Of a stretch of 64,000 nucleotides of DNA, positions 44,788-54,143 are shown one piece after another (position 1 is the stretch's first letter; every line of letters starts with the position of its first letter). The notes beneath the pieces were generated by a model. That model searched no databases, had not been told where the DNA came from, and saw only the letters and a program-made list of their open reading frames with translations. This DNA comes from an uncultured Flavobacteriales bacterium (lineage in GTDB: Bacteria > Bacteroidota > Bacteroidia > Flavobacteriales_G > Salibacteraceae): the NCBI GenBank assembly GCA_937121175.1, contig CAKZKD010000005.1, positions 62,001 to 126,000 of the forward strand, read 5' to 3'. The position numbers and the translations under genes are program-made.

Positions 44788-46092
44788 TTAATAAATAGCG
44801 CCAATTATTGTAGCAGAAACCAAAGACGCGAGTGTTCCACCGATTAATGCTTTCACTCCGTATTCGCTCAACATTTTACGCTTTGATGGTGCTAAAGAAC
44901 CAATTCCACCAATCTGAATACCAATAGAAGCAAAGTTTGCAAAACCACACAACATATACGTTGCCATTACAATTGATTTTTTCTCGGTAAACGCTCCGGC
45001 TTCTTTAAGCGAAGCTAAGCTTGTGTAGCCAACAAACTCAGAAGCAATTAATTTTTCACCTAATAACTGACCTACTAGTGCTATGTCTTCCGCGGCAACT
45101 CCAATTAACCACATTAACGGTGCAAAGGTGTACCCGAGAATGGCCTCCAGAGATAGACTAGAATAGTTTCCATCAGTAATCTCATTAATCCAAGGATTTA
45201 AATTGGTTACATCTCCAATTTTGATAAAAATAAAATTGACCATTGCGATGAAAGCAAAGAACACTAGTAGCATTGCGCCAACGTTTACCGACAGCTTTAA
45301 TCCTTCAGTAGTTCCATTTGATAATGCATCTAAAAAATTACTTCCTACTTGCTGCCCAGAAACTTCAATATTTGAGTTTATTTCTTCGGTTTGTGGCATC
45401 AAAATTTTAGAAACGATAATTGCTCCTGGTGCTGCCATAATTGATGCTGCCAACAAGTGCTTCGCAAATTCCAATCGAGCCACTGGGTCGTCGCCGCCTA
45501 AAAAAGAAATGTAAGCAGACAACACACCACCTGCAACGGTTGCCATTCCTCCTATCATTACCAAAAGGATTTCACTTTTGTTCATTTTAGGCAAATACTC
45601 TTTAATAAGCAATGGAGCTTCGGTTTGGCCAAGGAACACATTACCGGCAACACTTAATGATTCGGCACCACTGATGTTTAGCAACTTTGTAAACACCCAC
45701 GCCAATCCATACACTACTTTTTGGATGATTCCAAAATAAAATAACACTGATGTCAGGGCTGAAAAGAAAATAATTGTTGGTAGTACTTGAAAAGCGAAAA
45801 TAAATCCGAAGGAATCCACCTTTAGCATATCACCAAAAAGGAATACGCTGCCGTCTCTAGTAAAATCAAGAATCTTTACAAAGATTTTACCGCAAAATTC
45901 AAAGAAACTTTGAACGAAAGAAACTTTAAGAATGGCCAACGCAAGTAATAATTGCGCTCCTAAACCTATTCCAACAACTTTCCATTGAATAGCTTTTCGA
46001 TTGCTGCTAAACAGCCATGCTAAGGCAAGAATGGTGAGTAATCCTAGGCATCCTCTTCCAATGGATGCAATGCTAATTGAGAGCAGCGTCAT
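44788..46092 (-). CDS. Concentrative nucleoside transporter (NupC/CNT family)
   Basis: Inner-membrane cation:nucleoside symporter of 434 residues. The family motifs are present: GLAWVFTKLLNISGAESLSVAGNVFLGQTEAPL (containing G-x-TEAPL, substrate and Na+ site), the inverted repeat's GYTFAPLMWLIGV and ANFASIGIQIGGIG. About ten hydrophobic segments. It lies at the end of the etfB-etfA-bifunctional nuclease run and, together with the two deoxynucleoside kinases in the window, supports nucleoside salvage. The start lies 12 bases downstream of the nuclease stop. Confidence 0.93.
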   Translation of the reverse strand: MTLLSISIASIGRGCLGLLTILALAWLFSSNRKAIQWKVVGIGLGAQLLLALAILKVSFVQSFFEFCGKIFVKILDFTRDGSVFLFGDMLKVDSFGFIFAFQVLPTIIFFSALTSVLFYFGIIQKVVYGLAWVFTKLLNISGAESLSVAGNVFLGQTEAPLLIKEYLPKMNKSEILLVMIGGMATVAGGVLSAYISFLGGDDPVARLEFAKHLLAASIMAAPGAIIVSKILMPQTEEINSNIEVSGQQVGSNFLDALSNGTTEGLKLSVNVGAMLLVFFAFIAMVNFIFIKIGDVTNLNPWINEITDGNYSSLSLEAILGYTFAPLMWLIGVAAEDIALVGQLLGEKLIASEFVGYTSLASLKEAGAFTEKKSIVMATYMLCGFANFASIGIQIGGIGSLAPSKRKMLSEYGVKALIGGTLASLVSATIIGAIY

Positions 46093-46104
46093 GCGGCCAA
46101 AATA

Positions 46105-46716
46105 CTATTTTCTTCGGTCGAGTTCGTCGCGAATTTTTGAGGCGAATTCGTAATCCTCATTTGCAAGCGCTTCGTTTAGTAATTCTTGCAATTGTTCTGG
46201 TGTCTTACTCTGAATTGGGTCACTTACTGGTTCTGGTTCACCTAAAGCTTTGGCTATATCTTCCTCTACATTAGAATGTGCAGGTCTTATCTCGGCATCT
46301 TCGTCGATAATTACTCCAGCATCTTTCAAAATAGATTCGTGCGTGTAAACCGGACATTTAAATCGAACGGAAAGCGCGATTGCATCAGAAGTTCTAGCGT
46401 CAATTTCTGCGATTTCTCCGTGCTTATCGATACACAAAAGCTTTGCAAAAAAGACACCCTCAATAAGGTTGTATATAATGACTTCTTTTATGTCGATTTT
46501 AAACTCATCCGCAAAAGTCTTGAAAACGTCATGAGTCAGCGGTCGGCTTGGCTTCATAGATTCTAATTCAATGGCTATTGCTTGTGCTTCGAATGAACCT
46601 ATAATTATTGGAAGACTCCGATCACCTTCAGTCTCACTCAAAACCAAGGCATAAGCCCCAGTTTGAGCCTGACTGTATGATAGTCCAGATATTTCTAACC
46701 TGATTTTGTCTTCCAT
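46105..46716 (-). CDS. Bifunctional nuclease family protein (DUF151) with UVR motif
   Basis: Protein of 203 residues with an N-terminal BFN/DUF151 domain (about 1-130): IRLEISGLSYSQAQTGAYALVL, DRSLPIIIGSFEAQAIAIELE, RPLTHDVFKTF and the segment IDARTSDAIALSVRF. This is a domain with reported DNase/RNase activity in plants and Mycobacterium. A linker leads to a C-terminal UvrB/UvrC-type UVR motif (LQELLNEALANEDYEFASKIRDEL), a helical hairpin used for protein contact. The constant neighbour of etfA in this phylum, for unknown reasons. Confidence 0.88.
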   Translation of the reverse strand: MEDKIRLEISGLSYSQAQTGAYALVLSETEGDRSLPIIIGSFEAQAIAIELESMKPSRPLTHDVFKTFADEFKIDIKEVIIYNLIEGVFFAKLLCIDKHGEIAEIDARTSDAIALSVRFKCPVYTHESILKDAGVIIDEDAEIRPAHSNVEEDIAKALGEPEPVSDPIQSKTPEQLQELLNEALANEDYEFASKIRDELDRRK

Positions 46717-46727
46717 CTTAAGGATGA

Positions 46728-47684
46728 TTAGTTAAGAGCCTTTGCAGCCTCAACTAATTTAGGTACAACCTCGAATGCATCACCAACAATACCGTAGTCA
46801 GCAGCTTTAAAGAAGGGTGCTTCTGGATCTTTGTTTATCACTACAATAACCTTAGAGCCATTAACTCCGGCCAAATGCTGGATTGCTCCCGAAATACCGA
46901 TGGCAATATATAAGTTGGGGCGAATAGCTACTCCTGTTTGACCAACATGTTCGTGATGAGGTCTCCAACCAATATCTGCAACTGGTCTTGAACAAGCCGT
47001 AGCTGCACCAATTGTGTTCGCCAAGTCTTCAACCATTCCCCAGTTTTCTGGACCTTTAAGCCCACGACCTGCACTTACTACCAATTCAGCTTCAGTAAGG
47101 TCAATTTTACCTTCCCCGCCTTTTTTCTTGAATTCTTTGAAAGCCAGTTTAGATATACCTAAATCAGAATTATCTGAAATCACTTCTGCTTTTGAATCGG
47201 TAGTTGCAACATCCAAAGAGTTTGGAAGTAATGAAAGAACGGCTTTTTCAGAGTTTACTTTATACGTTGCAAACGCTTTACCAGAAAAAACCGATTTTTT
47301 TACGGTAAAACCATTTTCAAAATTTGGTAGTTCAACAACACCAGATACGATGGCAGCATTCAATTTAGCCGCAACTCTTGGTGCAATTGCCTTTCCCGAA
47401 AAATCGTGACTAAAAACAACTACAGAAGCCGATTGTTCAGCAACTACATTTGAAATCAACTGAGCGATTTGCGCATTGTCCGCATTTTCAGTAGCATTAT
47501 TTACAATCTTATTTGCGCCATAATTCCCTGCAACTTCTAACGCATCGTTAGCAATACTTCCACAAGAAATTGCAATGCAATCTACTCCTTTAGCTGAAGC
47601 AATAGTTGAAGCATAATTCACAGCTTCTAATGAAGACTTTACAAGCGCTCCATTTTTATTATCTACAAAAACTAGTACACTCAT
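46728..47684 (-). CDS. etfA: Electron transfer flavoprotein subunit alpha
   Basis: FAD-carrying subunit of ETF, the electron acceptor of acyl-CoA dehydrogenases in beta-oxidation. The 318-residue protein has an N-terminal adenine nucleotide-like domain and the C-terminal FAD domain with SAGRGLKGPENW, ATACSRPVADIGWRPHHEHVGQTG and the signature YIAIGISGAIQHLAG, followed by IVVINKDPEAPFF. It follows etfB by one base; both share the promoter upstream of etfB. Confidence 0.96.
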   Translation of the reverse strand: MSVLVFVDNKNGALVKSSLEAVNYASTIASAKGVDCIAISCGSIANDALEVAGNYGANKIVNNATENADNAQIAQLISNVVAEQSASVVVFSHDFSGKAIAPRVAAKLNAAIVSGVVELPNFENGFTVKKSVFSGKAFATYKVNSEKAVLSLLPNSLDVATTDSKAEVISDNSDLGISKLAFKEFKKKGGEGKIDLTEAELVVSAGRGLKGPENWGMVEDLANTIGAATACSRPVADIGWRPHHEHVGQTGVAIRPNLYIAIGISGAIQHLAGVNGSKVIVVINKDPEAPFFKAADYGIVGDAFEVVPKLVEAAKALN

Positions 47685-47685
47685 C

Positions 47686-48426
47686 TTATATCGCTTTAGC
47701 TTCGTTTCTCAATAGATTAATTAACTCCTCTGCATTATCGGCATCCACATACTTACATTCCGATTTTGCATTTGGTAAGCTGTACCCTACAACTTCGCTC
47801 GTATTTTCTGCACCTGAACCTGGAACAACTTCCAATTTCTTGGTTCTAGCCGCCATAATACCTCGCATGTTCGGAATACGCTGTTCCGCCATTCCTTTCG
47901 CTGCACTAAGCACTAATGGTAAATTACCTTCAAGCACTTCTGTACCACCTTGAACATCACATTCAATCGTTGCAACAGAACCTTCAACCTCAAGCTTAGT
48001 AGCTTGGGATGCAAATGGCATATCCATAAACTCAGCAATTAATGCTGGAACCTGAGCACCATTATAATTGATAGTTTCTTTACCACATAGAATTAAATCG
48101 TATCCTTTATCCTTTGCGTAGTTTGAAATTTCTAGTGCAACACCATAAGCATCAGTCGCAGATGCATCAATACGCACTGCATCGTCCGCTCCAATAGCTA
48201 ACGCTTTTCTTATTACAGGGTCGTTTTCAGCTCCTCCAACAGTTACTGTTGTTACACTACCGCCTAATTTTTCTTTTAACTCTAAGCCTCTTACCAAAGC
48301 ATACCACTCATCATAAGGATTAACGATGAATTGAACACCAGTTTCATTAAACTTGGTATCACCATCGGTAAAAGATATTTTGGTTGTGGTATCTGGGGCT
48401 TTACTTACACATACTAAAATCTTCAT
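47686..48426 (-). CDS. etfB: Electron transfer flavoprotein subunit beta
   Basis: AMP-binding partner of EtfA, 246 residues: MKILVCVSKAPDTTTKISF, VNPYDEWYALVRGLELKEK and LILCGKETINYNGAQVPALIAE are family segments, with DVQGGTEVLEGNLPLVLSAAKG near the C terminus. It heads the unit etfB-etfA-nuclease-nucleoside transporter and is divergent from pdhB, with facing promoters in the 155-base gap. Confidence 0.96.
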   Translation of the reverse strand: MKILVCVSKAPDTTTKISFTDGDTKFNETGVQFIVNPYDEWYALVRGLELKEKLGGSVTTVTVGGAENDPVIRKALAIGADDAVRIDASATDAYGVALEISNYAKDKGYDLILCGKETINYNGAQVPALIAEFMDMPFASQATKLEVEGSVATIECDVQGGTEVLEGNLPLVLSAAKGMAEQRIPNMRGIMAARTKKLEVVPGSGAENTSEVVGYSLPNAKSECKYVDADNAEELINLLRNEAKAI

Positions 48427-48460
48427 ATATCAGCTATTTAAGCACCGTTTTTAATAGCTG

Positions 48461-48468
48461 CAAAAGTA
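48461..48468 (-). promoter_or_regulatory. -7 promoter box of the etfB operon
   Basis: TACTTTTG on the minus strand, exact TAnnTTTG match, 34 bases before the etfB ATG. Confidence 0.5.
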
Positions 48469-48528
48469 GTGAAAACACCTAGTTTCTGAAATAGAAAAGT
48501 GCTATCAAAAGTGAATAGAAAAAGATAG

Positions 48529-48557
48529 TTTGATCTATTGTGATATTTCTATTTTTG
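48529..48557 (+). promoter_or_regulatory. Promoter of pdhB (-33 TTTG and -7 TATTTTTG)
   Basis: TTTG (48529-48532), a 17-base spacer and TATTTTTG (48550-48557) give a complete Bacteroidota promoter, with 24 bases to the pdhB ATG. Confidence 0.65.
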
Positions 48558-48581
48558 TCCACTGCAAAAATTTAAGCAATT

Positions 48582-49559
48582 ATGAGAGTTATTCAATTCA
48601 GAGAGGCACTGGGCGAAGCCATGAGCGAGGAAATGAGAAGAGACGAAAAAGTCTATTTGATGGGTGAAGAAGTCGCTGAATACAATGGTGCATACAAAGT
48701 GAGTCAAGGAATGCTTGACGAATTTGGAGCCAAACGAGTGATTGACACTCCGATTGCTGAATTAGGTTTTGCAGGTATTGCGGTAGGTTCTGCCATGAAC
48801 GGATTACGACCTGTTGTAGAATTTATGACTTGGAACTTTGCGATTCTTGCAGCTGACCAAATCATTAACAGTGCTGCTAAAATGTTGCAGATGTCTGGTG
48901 GACAGTATAATGTACCCATCGTTTTTAGAGGAGGCAACGGAACCGCTGGACAATTAGGTGCGACACACTCTCAAAGTTTCGAAGCATTTTATGCCCACGT
49001 TCCTGGATTAAAAGTAATTACACCATCAAATCCTTATGATGCAAAAGGCTTGTTGAAAGCTGCGATTCGAGATGAAAACCCAGTTGTTTTCTTAGAATCA
49101 GAAAAAATGTACGGCGATAAAGGTGAAGTACCAGAAGGCGAGTATGTTTTGCCAATTGGCAAAGCCAACGTGAAGAAAGAGGGCAAAGACTGCACAATTG
49201 TTTCGTTTGGTAAAATCATCAAAATTGTAGATGAAGCGGCTGAAGCATTAGAGAAAGAAGGTATTAATGTAGAGGTTATTGACCTCAGAACTATACGACC
49301 ATGGGATGAAGAAGCCGTAGTGAACTCGGTTAAGAAAACAAACCGATTGCTCATCGTTGAAGAATCATGGCCAGTAGCTTCAATTGCTTCTGAAATTACT
49401 TACAGAATACAGCGCGAAGCATTTGACTACTTGGATGCTCCAATTAGAAGATTGACACAAACGGATACACCATTTGCCTTCTCACCAACCTTAATTGAGG
49501 AAGCTTTACCGCACCCTAAAGATGTTGTTGAGGCTGTAAAATCTTTGATGTACAGATAA
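48582..49559 (+). CDS. pdhB: Pyruvate dehydrogenase E1 component, beta subunit
   Basis: Beta subunit of the heterotetrameric E1 that decarboxylates pyruvate. The 325 residues begin MRVIQFREALGEAMSEEM and include EYNGAYKVSQGM, the thiamine-site glutamate in DTPIAELGFAGIAVG, EFMTWNFAILAADQI, GGNGTAGQLGATHSQSFEA and the C-terminal RPWDEEAV and RRLTQTDTPFAF. The phrase AYKVSQGM and the overall type favour pyruvate over branched-chain substrates. The alpha subunit and E2 are not nearby, so pdhB is encoded alone here, opposite etfB. Confidence 0.92.
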   Translation: MRVIQFREALGEAMSEEMRRDEKVYLMGEEVAEYNGAYKVSQGMLDEFGAKRVIDTPIAELGFAGIAVGSAMNGLRPVVEFMTWNFAILAADQIINSAAKMLQMSGGQYNVPIVFRGGNGTAGQLGATHSQSFEAFYAHVPGLKVITPSNPYDAKGLLKAAIRDENPVVFLESEKMYGDKGEVPEGEYVLPIGKANVKKEGKDCTIVSFGKIIKIVDEAAEALEKEGINVEVIDLRTIRPWDEEAVVNSVKKTNRLLIVEESWPVASIASEITYRIQREAFDYLDAPIRRLTQTDTPFAFSPTLIEEALPHPKDVVEAVKSLMYR

Positions 49560-49596
49560 TTTTTGATTGAATTCGAATAATTCGTTTCTTTGAGAA

Positions 49597-50130
49597 ATGC
49601 GAAAATCACATCTACCTTTAATTGTTGCAATCATTCTTTCCTTTTCGTCATGTAAAGAAAAAGACACAACCATTAACCCCATTAGCCTACCAGATGCAGA
49701 AACTATATTAGAGGGTAGATGGCAGTTGGTTTTTACTCGTGCCGAAGGCAATGCACGAATAGGTACTGGTACCTTTCCGGTTTCAGGCACCAACCTAAAT
49801 ACACCTGAAGGATTCTACGAATTGAATGTGGGTAAAGAAGAAAATACATATTCTTATGATGTAAAAACTTTACTAAATATGGTAATTGGTGAAAATGCAG
49901 CCATTACACGAGAGTATGACTACAACGATAAGGATGGTGGAACTTGGGAAATAAAGTCGGACGAAGAAGTTACCTTTTATGCAAATCAAGGTAATATTCA
50001 AGATATTTTCTTCACTAAATACGATAGCCTTGAAGTTGAACACCTACAATTTGCTATTCCAGTTGACACCGTTTTAGAAAGTGTTGGCTACAAGGGAAAC
50101 GTGATTTTAGATATGGTCAAAATCCAATAA
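49597..50130 (+). CDS. Hypothetical lipoprotein
   Basis: Lipoprotein of 177 residues, no family recognised. The signal MRKSHLPLIVAIILSFSSC puts the lipid-bearing cysteine at residue 19. The body starts with LEGRWQLVFTRAEGN and contains alternating short strands (YDVKTLLNMVIGE, GGTWEIKSDEEVTFYANQG), a pattern like the lipocalin-type or stress-response lipoproteins common in Bacteroidota. It lies between pdhB and hppA; only a weak -7-like sequence (TTTCTTTG) precedes it. Confidence 0.65.
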   Translation: MRKSHLPLIVAIILSFSSCKEKDTTINPISLPDAETILEGRWQLVFTRAEGNARIGTGTFPVSGTNLNTPEGFYELNVGKEENTYSYDVKTLLNMVIGENAAITREYDYNDKDGGTWEIKSDEEVTFYANQGNIQDIFFTKYDSLEVEHLQFAIPVDTVLESVGYKGNVILDMVKIQ

Positions 50131-50150
50131 TACAACCTAAAAAATTCCTC

Positions 50151-50180
50151 TTGGTTTAATCAACCGAATAACTACTTTTG
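50151..50180 (+). promoter_or_regulatory. Promoter of hppA (-33 TTG and -7 TACTTTTG)
   Basis: TTG (50151-50153), a 19-base spacer and TACTTTTG (50173-50180), both matching the Bacteroidota consensus at ideal spacing. A leader of about 50 bases follows, with a terminator-like hairpin in it. Confidence 0.65.
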
Positions 50181-50191
50181 CAGCCGTTTTT

Positions 50192-50215
50192 AGCAAGCCT
50201 TTGTCTTGCTTTTTT
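50192..50215 (+). terminator. Terminator-like hairpin in the hppA leader (attenuator candidate)
   Basis: Six-base stem AGCAAG/CTTGCT with a seven-base loop, followed directly by a run of T. It lies between the hppA promoter and the hppA ATG. It could be an attenuator of hppA or simply the terminator of the preceding lipoprotein gene; a weaker box TTAATTTG just after it could then serve hppA. Confidence 0.5.
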
Positions 50216-50238
50216 AATTTGAAATAAAATTTATTGAA

Positions 50239-52479
50239 ATGGATGCATTAACACAGAATGTAATTTACATCGCACCTATTTGTGCCCTTATTGGCCTAGC
50301 GATGATGATGGTAAAGTCTGCTTGGGTAAGAAAACAATCTGCCGGAAGCGAAAGAATGGTTGAAATATCAAGTGCGATTAAAGATGGCGCATTAGCCTTT
50401 TTGAACGCAGAATATAGATTGCTATTAATCTTTGTATTAATTGCATCAGTAGCGCTTTTTGGAATATCTACAATGGTGGATACAACTAGCTGGATGATTA
50501 TTCCTGCTTTTATTTTAGGTGCAATTTTCTCAGCTCTTGCTGGAAACATTGGAATGCGTATCGCTACGGAAGCGAATGCTAGAACTGCCGAAGCTGCCAA
50601 AACCAGTTTACCAAATGCACTTAAAGTTTCTTTTGGTGGTGGTACTGTTATGGGTCTTGGAGTTGCAAGTTTAGCTGTACTTGGACTTAGTTTATTGTTT
50701 ATGTTCTTCCTAAGTCAATTCATGGGTTCTTCAACAGGATTCTATATGGATATGACTATTGTATTGGAAACATTGGCTGGTTTTTCTTTAGGTGCGGAAT
50801 CAATTGCATTGTTTGCTCGTGTTGGTGGAGGTATTTACACAAAAGCTGCTGACGTTGGTGCTGATTTAGTTGGTAAAGTTGAAGCAGGAATTCCAGAAGA
50901 TGACCCAAGAAATCCTGCTACAATTGCAGATAACGTTGGTGACAACGTAGGTGACGTTGCTGGTATGGGAGCCGATTTATTTGGTTCCTACGTTGCTACT
51001 GTCCTAGCCGCAATGGTTCTAGGAAACTACTTAATTAAAGATCTTTCTTCGTCTGCGCCATTTGTTGATTCATTCAATAATATGGGACCTATCCTTTTAC
51101 CAATAGTAATTGCTGGTGTTGGAATTATAGCTTCTATTATCGGAACCCTTTTGGTGAAAATTAATAGTAACGACGCCAAGGAATCTCAAGTTCAACAAGC
51201 ATTGGACATGGGCAACTGGGTTTCTATAATTATTACACTTATTGCAAGTTATTTCTTAATTGACTGGATGCTTCCTGCTTCAATGAACATGAAGTTCTTT
51301 GGAGAAGGCTATAAGCAAATTTCTTCCATGAATGTATTCTTTGCAGCTTGTATTGGTTTAGCTGTCGGAGCTCTTATTTCAATGGTAACTGCATACTACA
51401 CTTCATTGGGTAAGAAACCAGTTATGGACATTGTTCAAAACAGTTCTACTGGCGCTGCAACTAACATTATTGCTGGTCTTGCAGTGGGAATGAAATCGAC
51501 TTTTGCTTCGGTTTTATTATTTGCTGCTGCAATATATGGTTCCTATGCACTTGCTGGATTTTACGGAGTTGCCCTTGCTGCTTCTGCTATGATGGCTACA
51601 ACGGCTATGCAATTAGCGATTGATGCTTTCGGCCCTATTGCGGATAACGCTGGTGGTGTTGCTGAAATGAGCGAATTGGAACCTCACGTTCGTGAAAGAA
51701 CCGATATTTTAGATTCCGTTGGAAACACAACAGCTGCTGTAGGTAAAGGTTTCGCAATTGCGTCTGCTGCACTTACTGCTTTAGCGTTGTTTGCCGCATA
51801 CGTAACATTCACTGGTATTGATGGTATCAATATTTTCAAAGCGGATGTTTTAGCTATGTTATTTGTAGGTGGAATGATTCCGGTGATCTTCTCTGCTCTT
51901 GCAATGCAATCAGTTGGTAAAGCTGCAATGGAAATGGTACAAGAAGTAAGACGTCAGTTTAGAGAAATTCCTGGAATTATGGAAGGGACCGGTACTCCTG
52001 AATATGCTAAATGTGTAGATATTTCTACTAAGGCAGCATTGAAGGAAATGATTCTCCCTGGTCTTATTACTATTATTACTCCAATTATTATCGGTTTACT
52101 TTTCGGTGCTGAACCACTTGGTGGCTATATGGCTGGAGTTTGTGTATCTGGTGTAATGTGGGCTATCTTCCAAAATAACGCTGGCGGTGCATGGGATAAT
52201 GCTAAAAAATCTTTTGAAGCTGGTGTAATGATTGACGGAGAAATGACCTACAAAGGTTCTGAGGCTCACAAAGCAGCAGTAACTGGAGATACAGTTGGTG
52301 ATCCATTTAAAGATACCTCTGGTCCTTCAATGAACATACTTATTAAACTTACTTGTTTAGTAGGGTTAGTAATTGCGCCAATTCTGGGTCAAATGGCTGG
52401 TAACGACCATTCAGCAGAAAATAAGGAAGTAAAGAAAGAAGTTGTAATCGAAAAATTATCTTCAAATGAAGTTAAATAA
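50239..52479 (+). CDS. hppA: Membrane-bound K+-dependent pyrophosphatase (Na+ and/or H+ pumping)
   Basis: Integral membrane enzyme of 746 residues with about 16 helices that couples hydrolysis of pyrophosphate to cation export. Substrate-site motifs: [37 protein letters not shown] and, near the C terminus, [12 protein letters not shown] with [17 protein letters not shown]. In the segment [18 protein letters not shown] the decisive residue is alanine, the mark of the K+-dependent class; K+-independent enzymes have lysine. K+-dependent members pump Na+, H+ or both; the sequence alone does not let me choose. A hydrophilic charged tail ends the protein. It overlaps the next gene by 14 bases. Confidence 0.94.
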   Translation: MDALTQNVIYIAPICALIGLAMMMVKSAWVRKQSAGSERMVEISSAIKDGALAFLNAEYRLLLIFVLIASVALFGISTMVDTTSWMIIPAFILGAIFSALAGNIGMRIATEANARTAEAAKTSLPNALKVSFGGGTVMGLGVASLAVLGLSLLFMFFLSQFMGSSTGFYMDMTIVLETLAGFSLGAESIALFARVGGGIYTKAADVGADLVGKVEAGIPEDDPRNPATIADNVGDNVGDVAGMGADLFGSYVATVLAAMVLGNYLIKDLSSSAPFVDSFNNMGPILLPIVIAGVGIIASIIGTLLVKINSNDAKESQVQQALDMGNWVSIIITLIASYFLIDWMLPASMNMKFFGEGYKQISSMNVFFAACIGLAVGALISMVTAYYTSLGKKPVMDIVQNSSTGAATNIIAGLAVGMKSTFASVLLFAAAIYGSYALAGFYGVALAASAMMATTAMQLAIDAFGPIADNAGGVAEMSELEPHVRERTDILDSVGNTTAAVGKGFAIASAALTALALFAAYVTFTGIDGINIFKADVLAMLFVGGMIPVIFSALAMQSVGKAAMEMVQEVRRQFREIPGIMEGTGTPEYAKCVDISTKAALKEMILPGLITIITPIIIGLLFGAEPLGGYMAGVCVSGVMWAIFQNNAGGAWDNAKKSFEAGVMIDGEMTYKGSEAHKAAVTGDTVGDPFKDTSGPSMNILIKLTCLVGLVIAPILGQMAGNDHSAENKEVKKEVVIEKLSSNEVK

Positions 52480-53128
52480 TCAAATATTAGCAGCAACGAT
52501 AGCTGCATTTGCTCTTGTTTCGTGTAGTGAACAAGCTCCAAAAAAAACAGAAACTTCCGATTCAAAAACGGAAGAAGTAGCTGTTACTGTAGAAGCTAAA
52601 GAATATACTATTGATGTTGAGCGTTCGGTAATTAAATGGACAGGTAGCAAACCTACCGAAGACCATTTTGGAACGTTGGAATTAGATGCTTCGTCGGTTA
52701 CTATCCTTGAAAATGGGGTTATGAACGGCGAAATCGTTGTTAATATGGGTTCTGTTAAAGTAACTGATATTGAGAATGAAGAATATAATGCTAAATTGGT
52801 AGGTCACCTTAAAAACGAAGACTTCTTCAATGTTGATTCTTTTCCTACTGCCCAATTCAATATTACTGAAGGTGTTGCTAATGATTCTGTTATGAAAGTG
52901 ATGGGTGAGTTAACGATTAAAGGCATTTCGAATCCTGCTGAATTGGAATATACTATGATGGCAGACTCGAACGGTTTTGTTGTTAAAGGAACCCATTCAT
53001 TTGACAGAACGAAGTATGACATCAAGTACAAGTCAAAAACCATTTTTGGCGATTTAGGCGACAAGTTTATTCTTGACGATATAAAACTGGAATACAATCT
53101 TTTCTTGAAAGAAGTTCCGGCAAAATAG
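52466..53128 (+). CDS. YceI-family lipoprotein
   Basis: Lipoprotein of 220 residues with a signal ending in ALVSC (cysteine at residue 20), a charged linker rich in K, T and E, and a YceI-type lipocalin-like barrel from about residue 45: YTIDVERSVIKWTGSKPTEDHFG, LVGHLKNEDFFNVDSFPTAQF and GTHSFDRTKYDIKYKS. YceI domains bind isoprenoid-like or other amphipathic ligands in the periplasm. The start lies within the hppA coding region in another frame (14-base overlap), so translation is coupled to hppA. Confidence 0.9.
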   Translation: MKLNNQILAATIAAFALVSCSEQAPKKTETSDSKTEEVAVTVEAKEYTIDVERSVIKWTGSKPTEDHFGTLELDASSVTILENGVMNGEIVVNMGSVKVTDIENEEYNAKLVGHLKNEDFFNVDSFPTAQFNITEGVANDSVMKVMGELTIKGISNPAELEYTMMADSNGFVVKGTHSFDRTKYDIKYKSKTIFGDLGDKFILDDIKLEYNLFLKEVPAK

Positions 53129-53147
53129 CCTAGCAAAATAGAAATTA

Positions 53148-53155
53148 TAAATTTG
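53148..53155 (+). promoter_or_regulatory. -7 promoter box abutting the DUF6268 gene start
   Basis: TAAATTTG, exact match, ending 4 bases before the ATG at 53160. As with aroC, transcription would begin about at the start codon. Confidence 0.45.
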
Positions 53156-53159
53156 AGCC

Positions 53160-54143
53160 ATGTTGAAATTTTCTTCATGGCTCTTTTTTTTATCTCTTAT
53201 TGGTTTAAGCCAATCTGCTCTTGGCCAGGATTATGTGGATTTGTTTAGAATTCAATATAGTCGAACTCCAAAAATGGGATTTCAGACGGATACGGGTACA
53301 TTTCAGGCAAGGTATCCGATATCGGAATTGGGAGTTGACCTGACCATTCCAATAAGACTCAATGAACACGTTGTTATTATATCAGGATATTCATTTGATG
53401 AGTTAAATGTAGAACCGTTAGGATTCAATGCAGCAAAGAATACGTATAAGATGCATTCAATTAAAGCAGGTTTATCGTGGCAACATAACGAAACTTGGTC
53501 GGGCCAATATTTACTTCTTCCAAAAACTACTGGTAGCCTAGATAACATCAACAATAAAAACTTCCAATTAGCGGGTCTGGCACTTGTAAAGAGAAAGAAG
53601 AAAAAGAATCTATTTTACCGTTATGGGTTGTATTACAATTCAGAGATATTCGGTCCATTTTTCGTTCCACTTCTTGGGATTTGGTACCGTAGCCCAAACA
53701 AAAAATTTGAGTTGAATTGGACACTACCAGTTTGGGCTGACATGAATTACACTTGGAAACCTTGGTTTACAACAGGCTTAAATTTTCAATCCTTTGTGAG
53801 GACCTTCTATCGTCATAATCAGAATATTGAATATTCCGATGGAAGTACCAGTAATTCAGAGCAGTACATGGTAAAAGCTTCCAACGAAATCTACCTATAC
53901 ACACAATTCAACATCAAAAAAAGCTTCTTAATCCAAACTAAAGTTGGCCATTCTATTGGCCGTTCATTCCGCCATTATAACCATGGAGACAATGTGAACT
54001 GGGGCTTGAGTGCATTTAAATTCGGTGACAACCGAACACAACTCAACCCAGACTTAAAAGATGGCTTAATCTTCCAAATTAGATTGATATATCGTTACTG
54101 GATTAAAGAAGAGGAAGTTGACGAAACAGCCCGACTGTTTTAA
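53160..54143 (+). CDS. DUF6268-like outer membrane beta-barrel protein
   Basis: Exported protein of 327 residues with a signal peptide (to about 22, SALGQ), followed by many short amphipathic strands of 8-12 residues with aromatic ends (FYRYGLYYNS, FELNWTLPVWAD, WKPWFTTGLNFQSFVRTFYRH, IFQIRLIYRYW), typical of an outer-membrane barrel. It resembles Bacteroidota proteins labelled DUF6268; function unknown. The last 4 bases overlap the stop of the convergent deoxynucleoside kinase gene. Confidence 0.75.
   Translation: MLKFSSWLFFLSLIGLSQSALGQDYVDLFRIQYSRTPKMGFQTDTGTFQARYPISELGVDLTIPIRLNEHVVIISGYSFDELNVEPLGFNAAKNTYKMHSIKAGLSWQHNETWSGQYLLLPKTTGSLDNINNKNFQLAGLALVKRKKKKNLFYRYGLYYNSEIFGPFFVPLLGIWYRSPNKKFELNWTLPVWADMNYTWKPWFTTGLNFQSFVRTFYRHNQNIEYSDGSTSNSEQYMVKASNEIYLYTQFNIKKSFLIQTKVGHSIGRSFRHYNHGDNVNWGLSAFKFGDNRTQLNPDLKDGLIFQIRLIYRYWIKEEEVDETARLF

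Noticed and set aside
47014-47409. Plus-strand open frame of 131 codons opposite etfA
   Set aside because: It lies entirely within a firmly identified etfA and has no recognisable domain.
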